From positions 1 through 22,841 of the forward strand of contig CAYOVG010000067.1 of assembly GCA_964407285.1 (NCBI GenBank): a stretch of 22,841 bases of DNA, given 5' to 3'. A program made the position numbers and the translations under genes. Each line of letters opens with the position of its first letter. The stretch's first letter is position 1. The stretch comes from CAYOVG01 sp964407285. GTDB taxonomy: Bacteria; Desulfobacterota; Syntrophobacteria; Syntrophobacterales; Syntrophobacteraceae. Positions 15,585-22,350 of this stretch are shown here, one piece after another. The notes under the pieces are model-generated. The model ran no database searches. It saw only the letters and a list, made by a program, of their open reading frames with translations, and was not told the DNA's origin.

Positions 15585-15623
15585 TTGACGAGCCATTCGA
15601 CCTCCTATATATACTTTTATATA
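15585..15623 (+). promoter_or_regulatory. Promoter/operator of the beta-lactamase-fold and barrel genes, PadR-type repeat
   Basis: TTGACG (15585-15590) is followed after 17 bases by TATATA (15608-15613). An inverted repeat, TATATA (15606-15611), TACTTT, TATATA (15618-15623), covers the -10. The core TATATATACTTTTAT is identical to the padR promoter's ATATATACTTTTAT over 14 bases, at the same distance from CCTTGAC within one base. Confidence 0.65.
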
Positions 15624-15637
15624 TTCCAGCTGGAATA
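15622..15637. promoter_or_regulatory. 16-bp perfect palindrome in the leader
   Basis: TATTCCAGCTGGAATA reads identically on both strands and abuts the AT-rich operator just downstream of the -10. It falls around the expected transcription start, so it may be a second repressor site or a leader hairpin. Confidence 0.5.
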
Positions 15638-15719
15638 ATAGCATATAGCATCAGGTTCGGAGCACGGCAGCGTCAAAACGATGAAACGGTATCCGACAGC
15701 AAGAAAAAAGGAGGAAACA

Positions 15720-16649
15720 GTGAAGAAAAGAGGAAAGAATTCCGCGGGATGTATCCTTGTAACGGCGTTTGCCGCCGTTTGCCTTCTGCTCGGCCATGAA
15801 GCTCTCGCACAAGAGGGGCTCACCAAAATAGCGGAGAACGTCTATTCCTACGTGGACGTGAAAGGCGCCGACCCGAAGAACAGCTTCGGCGCAAACGCGG
15901 GGATAGTGATCGGAAGAGACGGGATCGTCGTCATCGACACCCTCATCTCCGCAAAGGAAGCCCAAAGATTCATCAAGGACATCCGGGCCGTTTCGGACAA
16001 GCCCATCAAGTACGTGGTAAACACCCACTATCATTTCGATCACGCCTGGGGCAATTCGGAATTCGTCAAGCTCGGCGCTACCGTCATCGCTCACGATAAT
16101 GACAAAATCAACGCCCTGGCGCGCAGCGAAACCTTGTTGAAGGGTTCCCGGGCATACGGCCTCGTCCCTGAAGACATGGAAGGAACGGTCATCACATACC
16201 CTACCCTTACATTCAGCAACCGTATGCGGATAGATCTGGGAGACGAGAAGGTTGAACTGATCTATCCCAAGGCGTCCCATACGGACGGAAGCATTCTCGT
16301 CTACGTTCCCGGCCGGAAGGCGCTGTTCACGGGCGATATCCTCTTCACCGGCTACTACCCGTTCATCGGGGAGGGAGACATAAAGAGCTGGACTCGGGTG
16401 CTCGACCATGTCCTCACCATGGATGCCGATGCGATCATCCCCGGACATGGCCCTCTATCGAGCAGGAAAGATGTCCGGGACATGAAGCGATTCATCGTTG
16501 CCTTCGACAAGAAGGCGAAGCAGTTGTGCGCCGGATCAAGGGATATCGCCTACATCGTATCGGAGATGAAAAAGGCTCTGCCGCCGAGGGATGAACTGGA
16601 TTTCGTGGTGGAGGCGAACATCCGGACGCGCTACCTCGAGAAGCGGTAG
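15720..16649 (+). CDS. Secreted metallo-beta-lactamase-fold hydrolase
   Basis: The 309-residue precursor starts with a signal peptide (KKRGKN, hydrophobic 10-24, cleavage after LGHEALA at 30), so it acts in the periplasm. The MBL motifs are complete: HYHFDH (103-108), His187 in ASHTDGS, Asp206 in FTGDILF and His243 in IPGHGP, for a binuclear metal site. The pattern resembles the SoxH/quinoprotein-relay group of periplasmic hydrolases more than glyoxalase II; true beta-lactamase activity is unproven. GTG at 15720 is preferred because AGGAGG lies 6 bases upstream and gives a normal signal peptide; an ATG at 15681 is in frame but would lengthen the N-region and swallow the ribosome site. The stop is 5 bases before the barrel gene, so the two are co-transcribed from the PadR-type promoter at 15585. 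Confidence 0.9.
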   Translation: MKKRGKNSAGCILVTAFAAVCLLLGHEALAQEGLTKIAENVYSYVDVKGADPKNSFGANAGIVIGRDGIVVIDTLISAKEAQRFIKDIRAVSDKPIKYVVNTHYHFDHAWGNSEFVKLGATVIAHDNDKINALARSETLLKGSRAYGLVPEDMEGTVITYPTLTFSNRMRIDLGDEKVELIYPKASHTDGSILVYVPGRKALFTGDILFTGYYPFIGEGDIKSWTRVLDHVLTMDADAIIPGHGPLSSRKDVRDMKRFIVAFDKKAKQLCAGSRDIAYIVSEMKKALPPRDELDFVVEANIRTRYLEKR

Positions 16650-16654
16650 AAGAG

Positions 16655-18058
16655 ATGAGAAGCGGAGTATTCTTTCTTCTCTTCCTTGTTGCCGCCGGCG
16701 CCGCCTTCCTCCCGCCCCTCCATGCGGAGGACGGATTCTCCGCCTCGGGCAGATTGACCCTGTGGGGCGTGTATGCGCTCGACCCGGACAGCGTCGGAGA
16801 GGACCCGAGTCTCATCGGAAAACTGGAGATCGATGCGCGCAAATCCGATTGGCGTCTCCATTCGTGGCTCGAAGGGGGATGGGATGGAACGGTCCGCAGC
16901 CCGCGCCGGGACCACTCGCTCCTCAAGAGCTTCGATGAGGTGTACCAGGACAATACCCCCTACCTGGAGTTCAAGGAACTCTTCGTGGAGCGGACGCTTG
17001 CCGGCGTCGATCTGCGGGTCGGGATACAACGGTTCGCATGGGGAAGGCTCGACGAGTATCCCGTAAACGATCTGTTCAATCCCTGGGACTACACGCGGTT
17101 CATCATAAGACCCATCGAGGAGAGGAAAATCGGCGTGCCGTCCGTTTCCGCAATGGTGAGCGGGACGCAGTGGTCATACCAGGCGGTGTGGGTCCCATGG
17201 ATGGTCCCCTACCGCCTTCCCAAGCCCAATGAGCGCTGGTCCCTCATCCCGGCTGGAACGGCACTGTCGGAGACGCCCGATGCGGACATCCTCGCGCGGG
17301 AACCCGATCTGCCCGCCTATACGCTCGAAAACGGCTCCGCCGGATTTCGCGTGCAGCGCATGGGCGATGAAATCGAATGGGCGGTAAACATATTCCACGG
17401 CTTCGATCCGCGTCCCACGTTCAAAACGACATCACTGAGCGTCACCAGGTCGGGGGAAGGGAAGATTCTCATAGACCCGGGATTTGTCCCGTCCTTCCAT
17501 AAGATCACGTCCGTGGGAGCGGATGCCGCCATGGTGAAGGGCGACTGGAGCCTCAGGGCCGAAGCCGCATACGCGTTCGGCAAAACGTTCAACGTGCGGC
17601 GGGAATTATGGGGATACCCGGAGAATGCGGACCTTTCGGAAACGGAAGACCTCGATCCCGGAACCGTCGCGCTGAACCCGGTCGAAGTGGAAAGGGACGC
17701 CCTCGATTACGGGATCGCCGCCGATTACCGCGTCGCCGAAGACTGGATGCTGACCATGCAGGCGCAGCAGACAGCGATCGTCGACAGGCCGGGTTCGCTC
17801 TACGACGGAAGCATCGAAACCATTCTGTGGGCCAACCTCAGGACCTTCTGGATGAACCAGAAGATCGAGACGAACGTCAATCTCGCCTACAACCCGGAAC
17901 ACGGCGCGAGCATGATCCGGCCCGGCGTCAAGTACATTTTCAGCGATTCATGGAAGGCGGGCGTCACCGGGGTCCTGTTGAACGGACCGCCCCAATCGAT
18001 TTTCGGAAGGTATTCCCAAAACGACCAGGTCGAGATGACGCTGACCTTTTCGTGGTAG
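16655..18058 (+). CDS. Outer-membrane beta-barrel protein (DUF1302-like)
   Basis: The 467-residue precursor has a signal peptide (hydrophobic 4-20, cleavage after PPLHA at 24). The remainder alternates polar and hydrophobic residues with many aromatic girdle residues, as in DWRLHSWLEGGW, VDLRVGIQRFAWGRLDEYPV, WSLRAEAAYAFGKTF and KIETNVNLAYNP. The C-terminus EMTLTFSW ends in an aromatic residue with alternating hydrophobics, the typical BAM recognition end. RFAWGRLDEYPVNDLFNPWDYTRFI resembles DUF1302 proteins, which often occur with LolA-like and exporter genes. It starts 5 bases after the hydrolase stop, with a weak GAAGAG site, so translation may be coupled. A role as the outer-membrane end of the transporter encoded at 9946-14115 is inference from context and shared operators. 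Confidence 0.8.
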   Translation: MRSGVFFLLFLVAAGAAFLPPLHAEDGFSASGRLTLWGVYALDPDSVGEDPSLIGKLEIDARKSDWRLHSWLEGGWDGTVRSPRRDHSLLKSFDEVYQDNTPYLEFKELFVERTLAGVDLRVGIQRFAWGRLDEYPVNDLFNPWDYTRFIIRPIEERKIGVPSVSAMVSGTQWSYQAVWVPWMVPYRLPKPNERWSLIPAGTALSETPDADILAREPDLPAYTLENGSAGFRVQRMGDEIEWAVNIFHGFDPRPTFKTTSLSVTRSGEGKILIDPGFVPSFHKITSVGADAAMVKGDWSLRAEAAYAFGKTFNVRRELWGYPENADLSETEDLDPGTVALNPVEVERDALDYGIAADYRVAEDWMLTMQAQQTAIVDRPGSLYDGSIETILWANLRTFWMNQKIETNVNLAYNPEHGASMIRPGVKYIFSDSWKAGVTGVLLNGPPQSIFGRYSQNDQVEMTLTFSW

Positions 18059-18085
18059 ACGAGAGGGATACGCCCTTATCTCGTC
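18058..18085 (+). terminator. Stem-loop after the barrel gene
   Basis: GACGAGA (18058-18064) pairs with TCTCGTC (18079-18085), with an inner GGG/CCC pair around ATACG. It starts on the stop codon. No strong T-run follows, so termination is only likely. Confidence 0.4.
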
Positions 18086-18208
18086 ACTATTCGAACTCTC
18101 TCCGTTTTACCGCCGCCGGCTGACGTTCGGTGCGCGGCAATAAGATGAGTAGGCATCCTGGCTTTCTTGTATTCCATTTACTACTTACTCCTTCTTGATA
18201 ATTTATTA

Positions 18209-18237
18209 TTGACAAACGATAACCAGTCCCCTATATT
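18209..18237 (+). promoter_or_regulatory. Sigma-70 promoter of the DUF2975/HTH pair
   Basis: TTGACA (18209-18214), a 17-base spacer and TATATT (18232-18237) form a near-consensus promoter. Transcription would start near 18244, about 53 bases before the ATG. The AT-rich PadR-type repeat is not present here. Confidence 0.65.
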
Positions 18238-18296
18238 CCCGCCAATGCAGACGCGCGTCAGGTATGTGACCCATTTCGAAGCGGAGGTGGAAATCC

Positions 18297-18833
18297 ATGG
18301 ACAAATCATCGCACATCAGCCGCGCGAGTCGCCGGTTGAGACTGGTTTTTTCGCTCGTTCTCATCCTGATCCCGTCCATCAATATTTTGGTGTGGGTTTT
18401 CATCAACGGCATGCCGGACGAGATGCAAAAAGAGGTTTTGCCTCATTACGTTCGGTTGCCCCTGCCGGTTCAGGCGCAACTGATGGGGTTCATCATCACG
18501 ATGCTGCCGTCCGGCATCGCCATGTACGGCGTCCACACCCTGGTCCGCCTCTTCCGTCTCTACGAGACGGGACAGATATTCCGTGAGGCCAATGTTCGCT
18601 GTTTCCGGGATATCTCTCGCACCCTGATCATCTGGTGTGTCGCGAGGTTTCTCAGTGACCCGCTCATGAGCGTGGCTCTAACGCTCCATCATGAACCGGG
18701 GCGACGATTGCTCGTAATAGGCCTGAGATCGATGGACATTACGGCCCTCCTCATCGGTTTTATCCTGGCGGTCATCGCCTGGGTGATGGAGGAAGGGCGA
18801 AAGCTTCAAGAGGAACAAGATTTTACCGTTTAG
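18297..18833 (+). CDS. DUF2975-family membrane protein
   Basis: The 178-residue protein has four predicted membrane segments: about 14-36 (LRLVFSLVLILIPSINILVWVF), 60-82 (AQLMGFIITMLPSGIAMYGV), 106-125 and 143-165 (RSMDITALLIGFILAVIAWVM). Between the second and third, LVRLFRLYETGQIFREANVRCFRDI is the characteristic DUF2975 loop. DUF2975 proteins of unknown function are almost always followed by a small YozG-type HTH protein, as here, 11 bases downstream. GGAGGT lies about 8 bases before the ATG, and a strong promoter is at 18209-18237. The pair may be a membrane sensor with its regulator, but that is inference. Confidence 0.85.
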   Translation: MDKSSHISRASRRLRLVFSLVLILIPSINILVWVFINGMPDEMQKEVLPHYVRLPLPVQAQLMGFIITMLPSGIAMYGVHTLVRLFRLYETGQIFREANVRCFRDISRTLIIWCVARFLSDPLMSVALTLHHEPGRRLLVIGLRSMDITALLIGFILAVIAWVMEEGRKLQEEQDFTV

Positions 18834-18844
18834 CGGAATTCAGT

Positions 18845-19051
18845 ATGCCCATTCGTATCAATTTGGACGTAATGCTCGCCCGCCGCAAGATGAAGTCCAA
18901 CGAACTGGCGGACCTTATCGGGATAACGCCCCAGAACCTGTCGATACTCAAGACCGGCAAGGCCAGGGCTATCCGCCTGGAGACGCTGGACGCCATATGT
19001 CGCCACTTGAAGTGTCAGCCCGGAGATATTCTCGAGTACCACGAGGAATAG
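18845..19051 (+). CDS. Small XRE/Cro-type HTH regulator (YozG-like)
   Basis: The 68-residue protein is essentially one helix-turn-helix domain: IRINLDVMLARRKMKSNELADLIGITPQNLSILKTGKARAIRLETLDAICRHLKCQPGDILEY in outline, with the recognition helix around TPQNLSILKTGK (28-39). The ending CQPGDILEY is typical of YozG-like partners of DUF2975 proteins. It starts 11 bases after the DUF2975 stop, with only a weak GGA upstream, so it likely depends on translation of its neighbour. Its DNA targets are not evident. Confidence 0.88.
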   Translation: MPIRINLDVMLARRKMKSNELADLIGITPQNLSILKTGKARAIRLETLDAICRHLKCQPGDILEYHEE

Positions 19052-19195
19052 GCATCCGCGCCGGCGTGGCAGTGGAAACAGGCCGGTGGCCGAGTTCGAA
19101 AACCGGACGGCCGGATTCGCCCGTGAATCCGGAACCATTCACCGGGAACCGTAATTCAAAACATCCAAACGAGAGGAAGCCGAGGAGGAAAAGTT

Positions 19196-19771
19196 ATGAA
19201 ATCCGCGAGGTTTGACAAAATTCGGACCATGCCGACCCTGATTGCGATTATCGCCGTTGCCTGCTTGTCCTTCGGGTGTGCTCACCACCAGGTCGTAAAA
19301 GAGTTCAGCCCCGACCGGATACGCCCGCTGAGCGAGTTCAGGACGTTCACGGAACCGTCGGATTTGATCGACAATGTGGCATATCTGGCGCCGGGTGACG
19401 CCATTCCGGTAAAACTGAGGTTTGAAAGCGATTGGCTCGGCATCAGGCAGGACGAGGTGGAACTGGTTGCAAAACGGAAGATTTTCCTCCGGGTCGGTTT
19501 GCCGGAAGACATTTCGAGGGAAAGGGTCGAGAAGCTCCGAAATCTGGATGCTCAGAAGCTTCGGGAAATGAGCGAGCCGGAGAAGGCCGCCCTCTTCGAG
19601 GGAGTGATGCTCTACCTGAGTAAAGACGGCATTCGGTGGGCGCCGTTGAATGACAGGGGAGCGATCAAGGAAGTGTTCGACATAGAGAGTGGGGTGCTCA
19701 CCGCCGGAATGGGAATGAACGCATCCGAAGGGTTATGGGCGGATTTGAGCATGGAAATGTTCAGAAAGTGA
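19196..19771 (+). CDS. Putative lipoprotein of unknown function
   Basis: I do not recognise the family. The 191-residue protein has a signal-like N-terminus (basic KSARFDKIR, then hydrophobic TLIAIIAVACLSF) ending in LSFGC with Cys28, a slightly atypical lipobox that suggests lipid anchoring. The mature part holds YLAPGDAIPVKLRFESDWLG, a charged helical stretch (LPEDISRERVEKLRNLDAQK) and a C-terminal ESGVLTAGMGMNASEGLWAD. GAGGAGG lies 7 bases before the ATG, so translation should be efficient. It is 144 bases after the HTH gene and 231 before the next gene, on the same strand. I see no clear promoter of its own. Confidence 0.7.
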   Translation: MKSARFDKIRTMPTLIAIIAVACLSFGCAHHQVVKEFSPDRIRPLSEFRTFTEPSDLIDNVAYLAPGDAIPVKLRFESDWLGIRQDEVELVAKRKIFLRVGLPEDISRERVEKLRNLDAQKLREMSEPEKAALFEGVMLYLSKDGIRWAPLNDRGAIKEVFDIESGVLTAGMGMNASEGLWADLSMEMFRK

Positions 19772-19882
19772 GGCGCATCACTCCCTTGCGAGAGATCTTA
19801 TGGGTGGTGCATTGACCAATACGCAATACGGCGCGGATTTCATCCGGAAGCGCCTGCTTTGACTGAGACATACAGGTAATCC

Positions 19883-19921
19883 TTGACGGCTTATCCGACG
19901 TTATATATATAATTTTATATA
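19883..19921 (+). promoter_or_regulatory. Promoter/operator of the SRPBCC-methyltransferase pair, PadR-type repeat
   Basis: TTGACG (19883-19888) is followed after 17 bases by TATATA (19906-19911); TATAAT at 19908-19913 is the alternative -10 after 19 bases. The element at 19902-19921 matches the padR operator at 17 of 20 bases and the 15604 element at 17 of 20, and CCTTGAC stands 31 bases before the same centre. Confidence 0.65.
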
Positions 19922-19922
19922 T

Positions 19923-19939
19923 CTATTGGATAGCAATAG
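19923..19939. promoter_or_regulatory. Short inverted repeat just after the operator
   Basis: CTATTG (19923-19928) and CAATAG (19934-19939) flank GATAG. The position relative to the AT-rich operator parallels the palindrome at 15622-15637, though the sequences differ. Confidence 0.35.
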
Positions 19940-20002
19940 CCGATCAAGGATGCCCGGCGCGACGCCCCGACCAAGAAGGGACGGCCTGGGTGTGAGCAGC
20001 GG

Positions 20003-20566
20003 ATGAGCTTCGCAAAGGAGCGGGAACGAGATGATAACGATATGCTGATCGATCGATTCATGCCTCGATACGACGTACTGGCCCGGTACCGGATCGACAT
20101 CCACGCGCCAATCGAGAGGGCGTATGCCGCGGCGCGCCGTATGGATATGTGCGATTCCTCCATGGTCCGTTGGCTCCTGCGCATGCGTGGATTTCCTCGA
20201 TCCGCCCTCACCCTCGATGCAATGTTCAGATCGGGATTCGTGCTGTTGGCGGATAATCCCCCGGGGGAGGTGGTCTTCGGACTGGTCGGGCGCTTCTGGA
20301 CTCCTCTCCCACAAATTCTGCGTTGCGACGCCGATGGGTTTGCCGGGTTCCACCGGCCGGGTTTTGCCAAGATGGCGGGGAATTTGGCCTTCATTCCGCA
20401 AGGCGACGGGAGAAGCGTTCGAGTCACGACGGAAACGCGGGTTCGCTGTTCGTGTGATTCGAGTCGACGCTCATTCCGCCTGTACTGGCTGCTCATCGGT
20501 CCGTTTAGCGGCCTGATCCGCAAGGAATGGCTCAGGTTGATCAAGGAACGGGCGGAAGGAGATTGA
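20003..20566 (+). CDS. SRPBCC (START-like) domain protein
   Basis: The 187-residue protein resembles SRPBCC-fold proteins, a helix-grip fold with a deep hydrophobic ligand pocket. The start RYRIDIHAPIERAYAAARRMDM (30-51), middle LLADNPPGEVVFGLVGRFW, and later VTTETRVRCSCDSSRRSFRLYWLLIGPFSGLIRKEWLRLIK follow the family's order, including the long C-terminal helix. No signal peptide is seen, so it should be cytoplasmic. The start is uncertain: ATG at 20003 lacks a clear ribosome site, and ATG at 20042 is an alternative giving 174 residues. It lies downstream of the PadR-type promoter at 19883 and 66 bases ahead of a methyltransferase gene. Binding of a hydrophobic compound related to the PadR ligand is speculation. 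Confidence 0.6.
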   Translation: MSFAKERERDDNDMLIDRFMPRYDVLARYRIDIHAPIERAYAAARRMDMCDSSMVRWLLRMRGFPRSALTLDAMFRSGFVLLADNPPGEVVFGLVGRFWTPLPQILRCDADGFAGFHRPGFAKMAGNLAFIPQGDGRSVRVTTETRVRCSCDSSRRSFRLYWLLIGPFSGLIRKEWLRLIKERAEGD

Positions 20567-20632
20567 ATATAATCAACGGAAGACTCACCCGGTTTGTGGC
20601 GTTGGCGGCCACAGTCAAAGGAGTCCGATGAA

Positions 20633-21367
20633 ATGTTGGGCGCTTTCGAGCACTACGAGAACTTGCTGGCGGACCACTATACCTGGTTGTTCGGAGGACT
20701 GGAGCTAAATATCGAGAAAAACGCGAGGTTTTTCCAGGCGAATGGAATTGAGCCGTGTGGAAATCGCATAGCGGTCGATCTTGGATGTGGGTCCGGCTTC
20801 CAGTCGATACCTCTCGCCCGATCGGGCTTTCGAGTAATCGCCTTTGATCAGAGCCCGAAGCTGCTGGCGGAACTGACTCTTCGTAAGGACAATCTCGACA
20901 TAACGACAATACGGGAGGACATCCTTCGGTTTGCCGGTCACCTGGACGAGAAGATGGAACTGTGTGTCTGCATGGGAGACACTCTGACGCACCTTGAATC
21001 GTTGGAAAAAATACGGAAACTTTTCGACGAAGTGGCACAATGTCTGGAGGACAACGGGAAATTCATCCTGGCATTCCGGGACCTTTTCCATGAACTGGAG
21101 GAACTCGACCGTTTTATCACCGTTCGCAGCGAAAAGGATAAAATATTCATATGCTTTCTCGAGTACGAACCAGGGCGCGTGAAGGTGAACGATCTGCTCT
21201 ATGAGTATACCGGCAACAAGTGGACCGTTTATAAAAGCTCCTATCGGAAGAGCCGGGTCCCACTGGAATGGGCCGGGGAAGCGCTGATGAAAGCCGGCTT
21301 TCATATAAGCAGTTGGAACCTCGACCAGGGTGTCGTCAGTATTGTAGCCGTCAAAAGGCCGCTGTGA
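20633..21367 (+). CDS. Class I SAM-dependent methyltransferase
   Basis: The 244-residue protein has motif I VDLGCGSGFQSIPLA (about 51-65), the acidic strand-2 end VIAFDQSPK, post-I DILRFAGHLDEKMELCVCMGDTLTHLESLE and the later EVAQCLEDNGKFILAFRD. The start FEHYENLLADHYTWLFGG is seen in small-molecule methyltransferases. The C-terminal half (LYEYTGNKWTVYKSSYRKSRVPLEWAGEALMKAGF) is typical of Methyltransf_11/25 proteins, ending in a strand VVSIVAVKRP. ATG at 20633 has AAAGGAG 9 bases upstream. It is probably co-transcribed with the SRPBCC gene. Substrate unknown; I see no sequence similarity to the methyltransferase at 8326 beyond the core motifs. Confidence 0.85.
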   Translation: MLGAFEHYENLLADHYTWLFGGLELNIEKNARFFQANGIEPCGNRIAVDLGCGSGFQSIPLARSGFRVIAFDQSPKLLAELTLRKDNLDITTIREDILRFAGHLDEKMELCVCMGDTLTHLESLEKIRKLFDEVAQCLEDNGKFILAFRDLFHELEELDRFITVRSEKDKIFICFLEYEPGRVKVNDLLYEYTGNKWTVYKSSYRKSRVPLEWAGEALMKAGFHISSWNLDQGVVSIVAVKRPL

Positions 21368-21430
21368 AATTGCCCGTGCGCTCCGTTTCTTTGATAGGAT
21401 CACCCGGATTGGGATCTGACCAAGTGCTCG

Positions 21431-21466
21431 ATTATCCTGTTAATCCTGCTAATCCTGTCAATCCTG
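21431..21466. repeat. Four tandem 9-base repeats (NYAATCCTG)
   Basis: ATTATCCTG, TTAATCCTG, CTAATCCTG and TCAATCCTG follow one another without gaps between the methyltransferase and the TetR gene. Such AATCCTG arrays are seen in intergenic DNA of other deltaproteobacteria (recalled). No coding role is evident. Confidence 0.75.
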
Positions 21467-21584
21467 TCGAAAAGGGGGCGACAACTTCCGCCTTGAGAAA
21501 GGATCTCTCAGGAAAGTGATTCCTCCGCATGCCCTGCCTTGACGGAAGATAAGAACACAAAGAGCGCGATTGGACAAAAAGCGC

Positions 21585-21614
21585 TTGACAATCTCTAGAC
21601 GACCGGTCTACTAT
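21585..21614 (+). promoter_or_regulatory. tetR promoter with overlapping palindromic operator
   Basis: TTGACA (21585-21590), an 18-base spacer and TACTAT (21609-21614) form the promoter. Between them lies TAGAC (21596-21600), GACCG, GTCTA (21606-21610), a dyad that would block polymerase when bound. TAGAC/GTCTA half-sites are like those of NemR-group TetR repressors, so autorepression is likely. Confidence 0.65.
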
Positions 21615-21637
21615 GTTCTCCGGAGAGTGATTCGACC

Positions 21638-22243
21638 ATGAAAAAGGAAAATACACGCCAAAAAATCCTCGAAGCCGGCGCCGAACTGGTGCATCGCCAG
21701 GGATTCAACCACACCGGGCTCAAGGAAATCCTCGACGAAGCCGGAGTTCCCAAAGGTTCCTTCTACTTCTACTTCAAAAGCAAAATCGACTTCGGACTTG
21801 CCCTCGTGGACTACTACACCGAACAGATCGCAGCCGTCGCGAAGACCTGTTTCGAGGACCAATCCAGATCACCCATCCAACGGTTGCACGCGTTCTTTCA
21901 GAAGTTCTACGCGCAGTTCGAGACCCAGGGGTGCGACAAGGGCTGCCCCATCGGAAACCTGTGCGAGGAGATGAGCGATATTTCCCCGGTCTTCCGGGAG
22001 AAGCTGGAATCCGTAACGGAGCGCATGGCCGGCGGAGTGGCCGAAATCCTGCTCCGCGCGAAGGAGGCCGGTGAATTGCCGGGTCACCTGGACCCGGATG
22101 AAACCGCCAGGTTCATCACCAGTAGCTGGCAGGGAGCGCTCCTTACGATGAAGGTGGTCAAATCCGTGCAACCCCTCTACCGGTTCGACCGGTTCATCTT
22201 CGGTGAGATCCTGTCCGGACGCAAGACGGACGGGTCCGCATAG
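21638..22243 (+). CDS. TetR-family regulator, NemR/AcuR group
   Basis: The 201-residue protein has an N-terminal TetR helix-turn-helix (about 6-52: TRQKILEAGAELVHRQGFNH, LKEILDEAGVPKGSFYFYFKSK) and a helical ligand domain. The segment FETQGCDKGCPIGNLCEEMSD carries Cys99, Cys103 and Cys109; GCPIGNL aligns with the region holding the redox-sensitive Cys106 of E. coli NemR. Members of this group respond to electrophiles, quinones, bleach or acrylate. CCATG precedes KKENTR, and the ribosome site is GGAGAG. The gene has its own promoter with an internal palindrome (21596-21610) and is followed 107 bases later by an AhpD-like gene, a plausible target. Inducer unknown. Confidence 0.9.
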   Translation: MKKENTRQKILEAGAELVHRQGFNHTGLKEILDEAGVPKGSFYFYFKSKIDFGLALVDYYTEQIAAVAKTCFEDQSRSPIQRLHAFFQKFYAQFETQGCDKGCPIGNLCEEMSDISPVFREKLESVTERMAGGVAEILLRAKEAGELPGHLDPDETARFITSSWQGALLTMKVVKSVQPLYRFDRFIFGEILSGRKTDGSA

Positions 22244-22350
22244 CGGCGCAGGCGCGGGAGCGCGCACCGAGCCTTGCCCCGATACATGGAAATGGAAACG
22301 AGGCACGAAAACGGAAAGGAAACGAAACCCGTAAAAGAAGGAGAAATTCC

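Noticed and set aside
15397..15651. An N-terminal extension of the M28 peptidase
   Set aside because: The extra 85 codons are Arg-rich, show no signal peptide, and cover the divergent promoter. A GTG at 15396 has a good ribosome site.
21431..21466. A CRISPR array
   Set aside because: The 9-base units are contiguous with no spacers and no cas genes are near.
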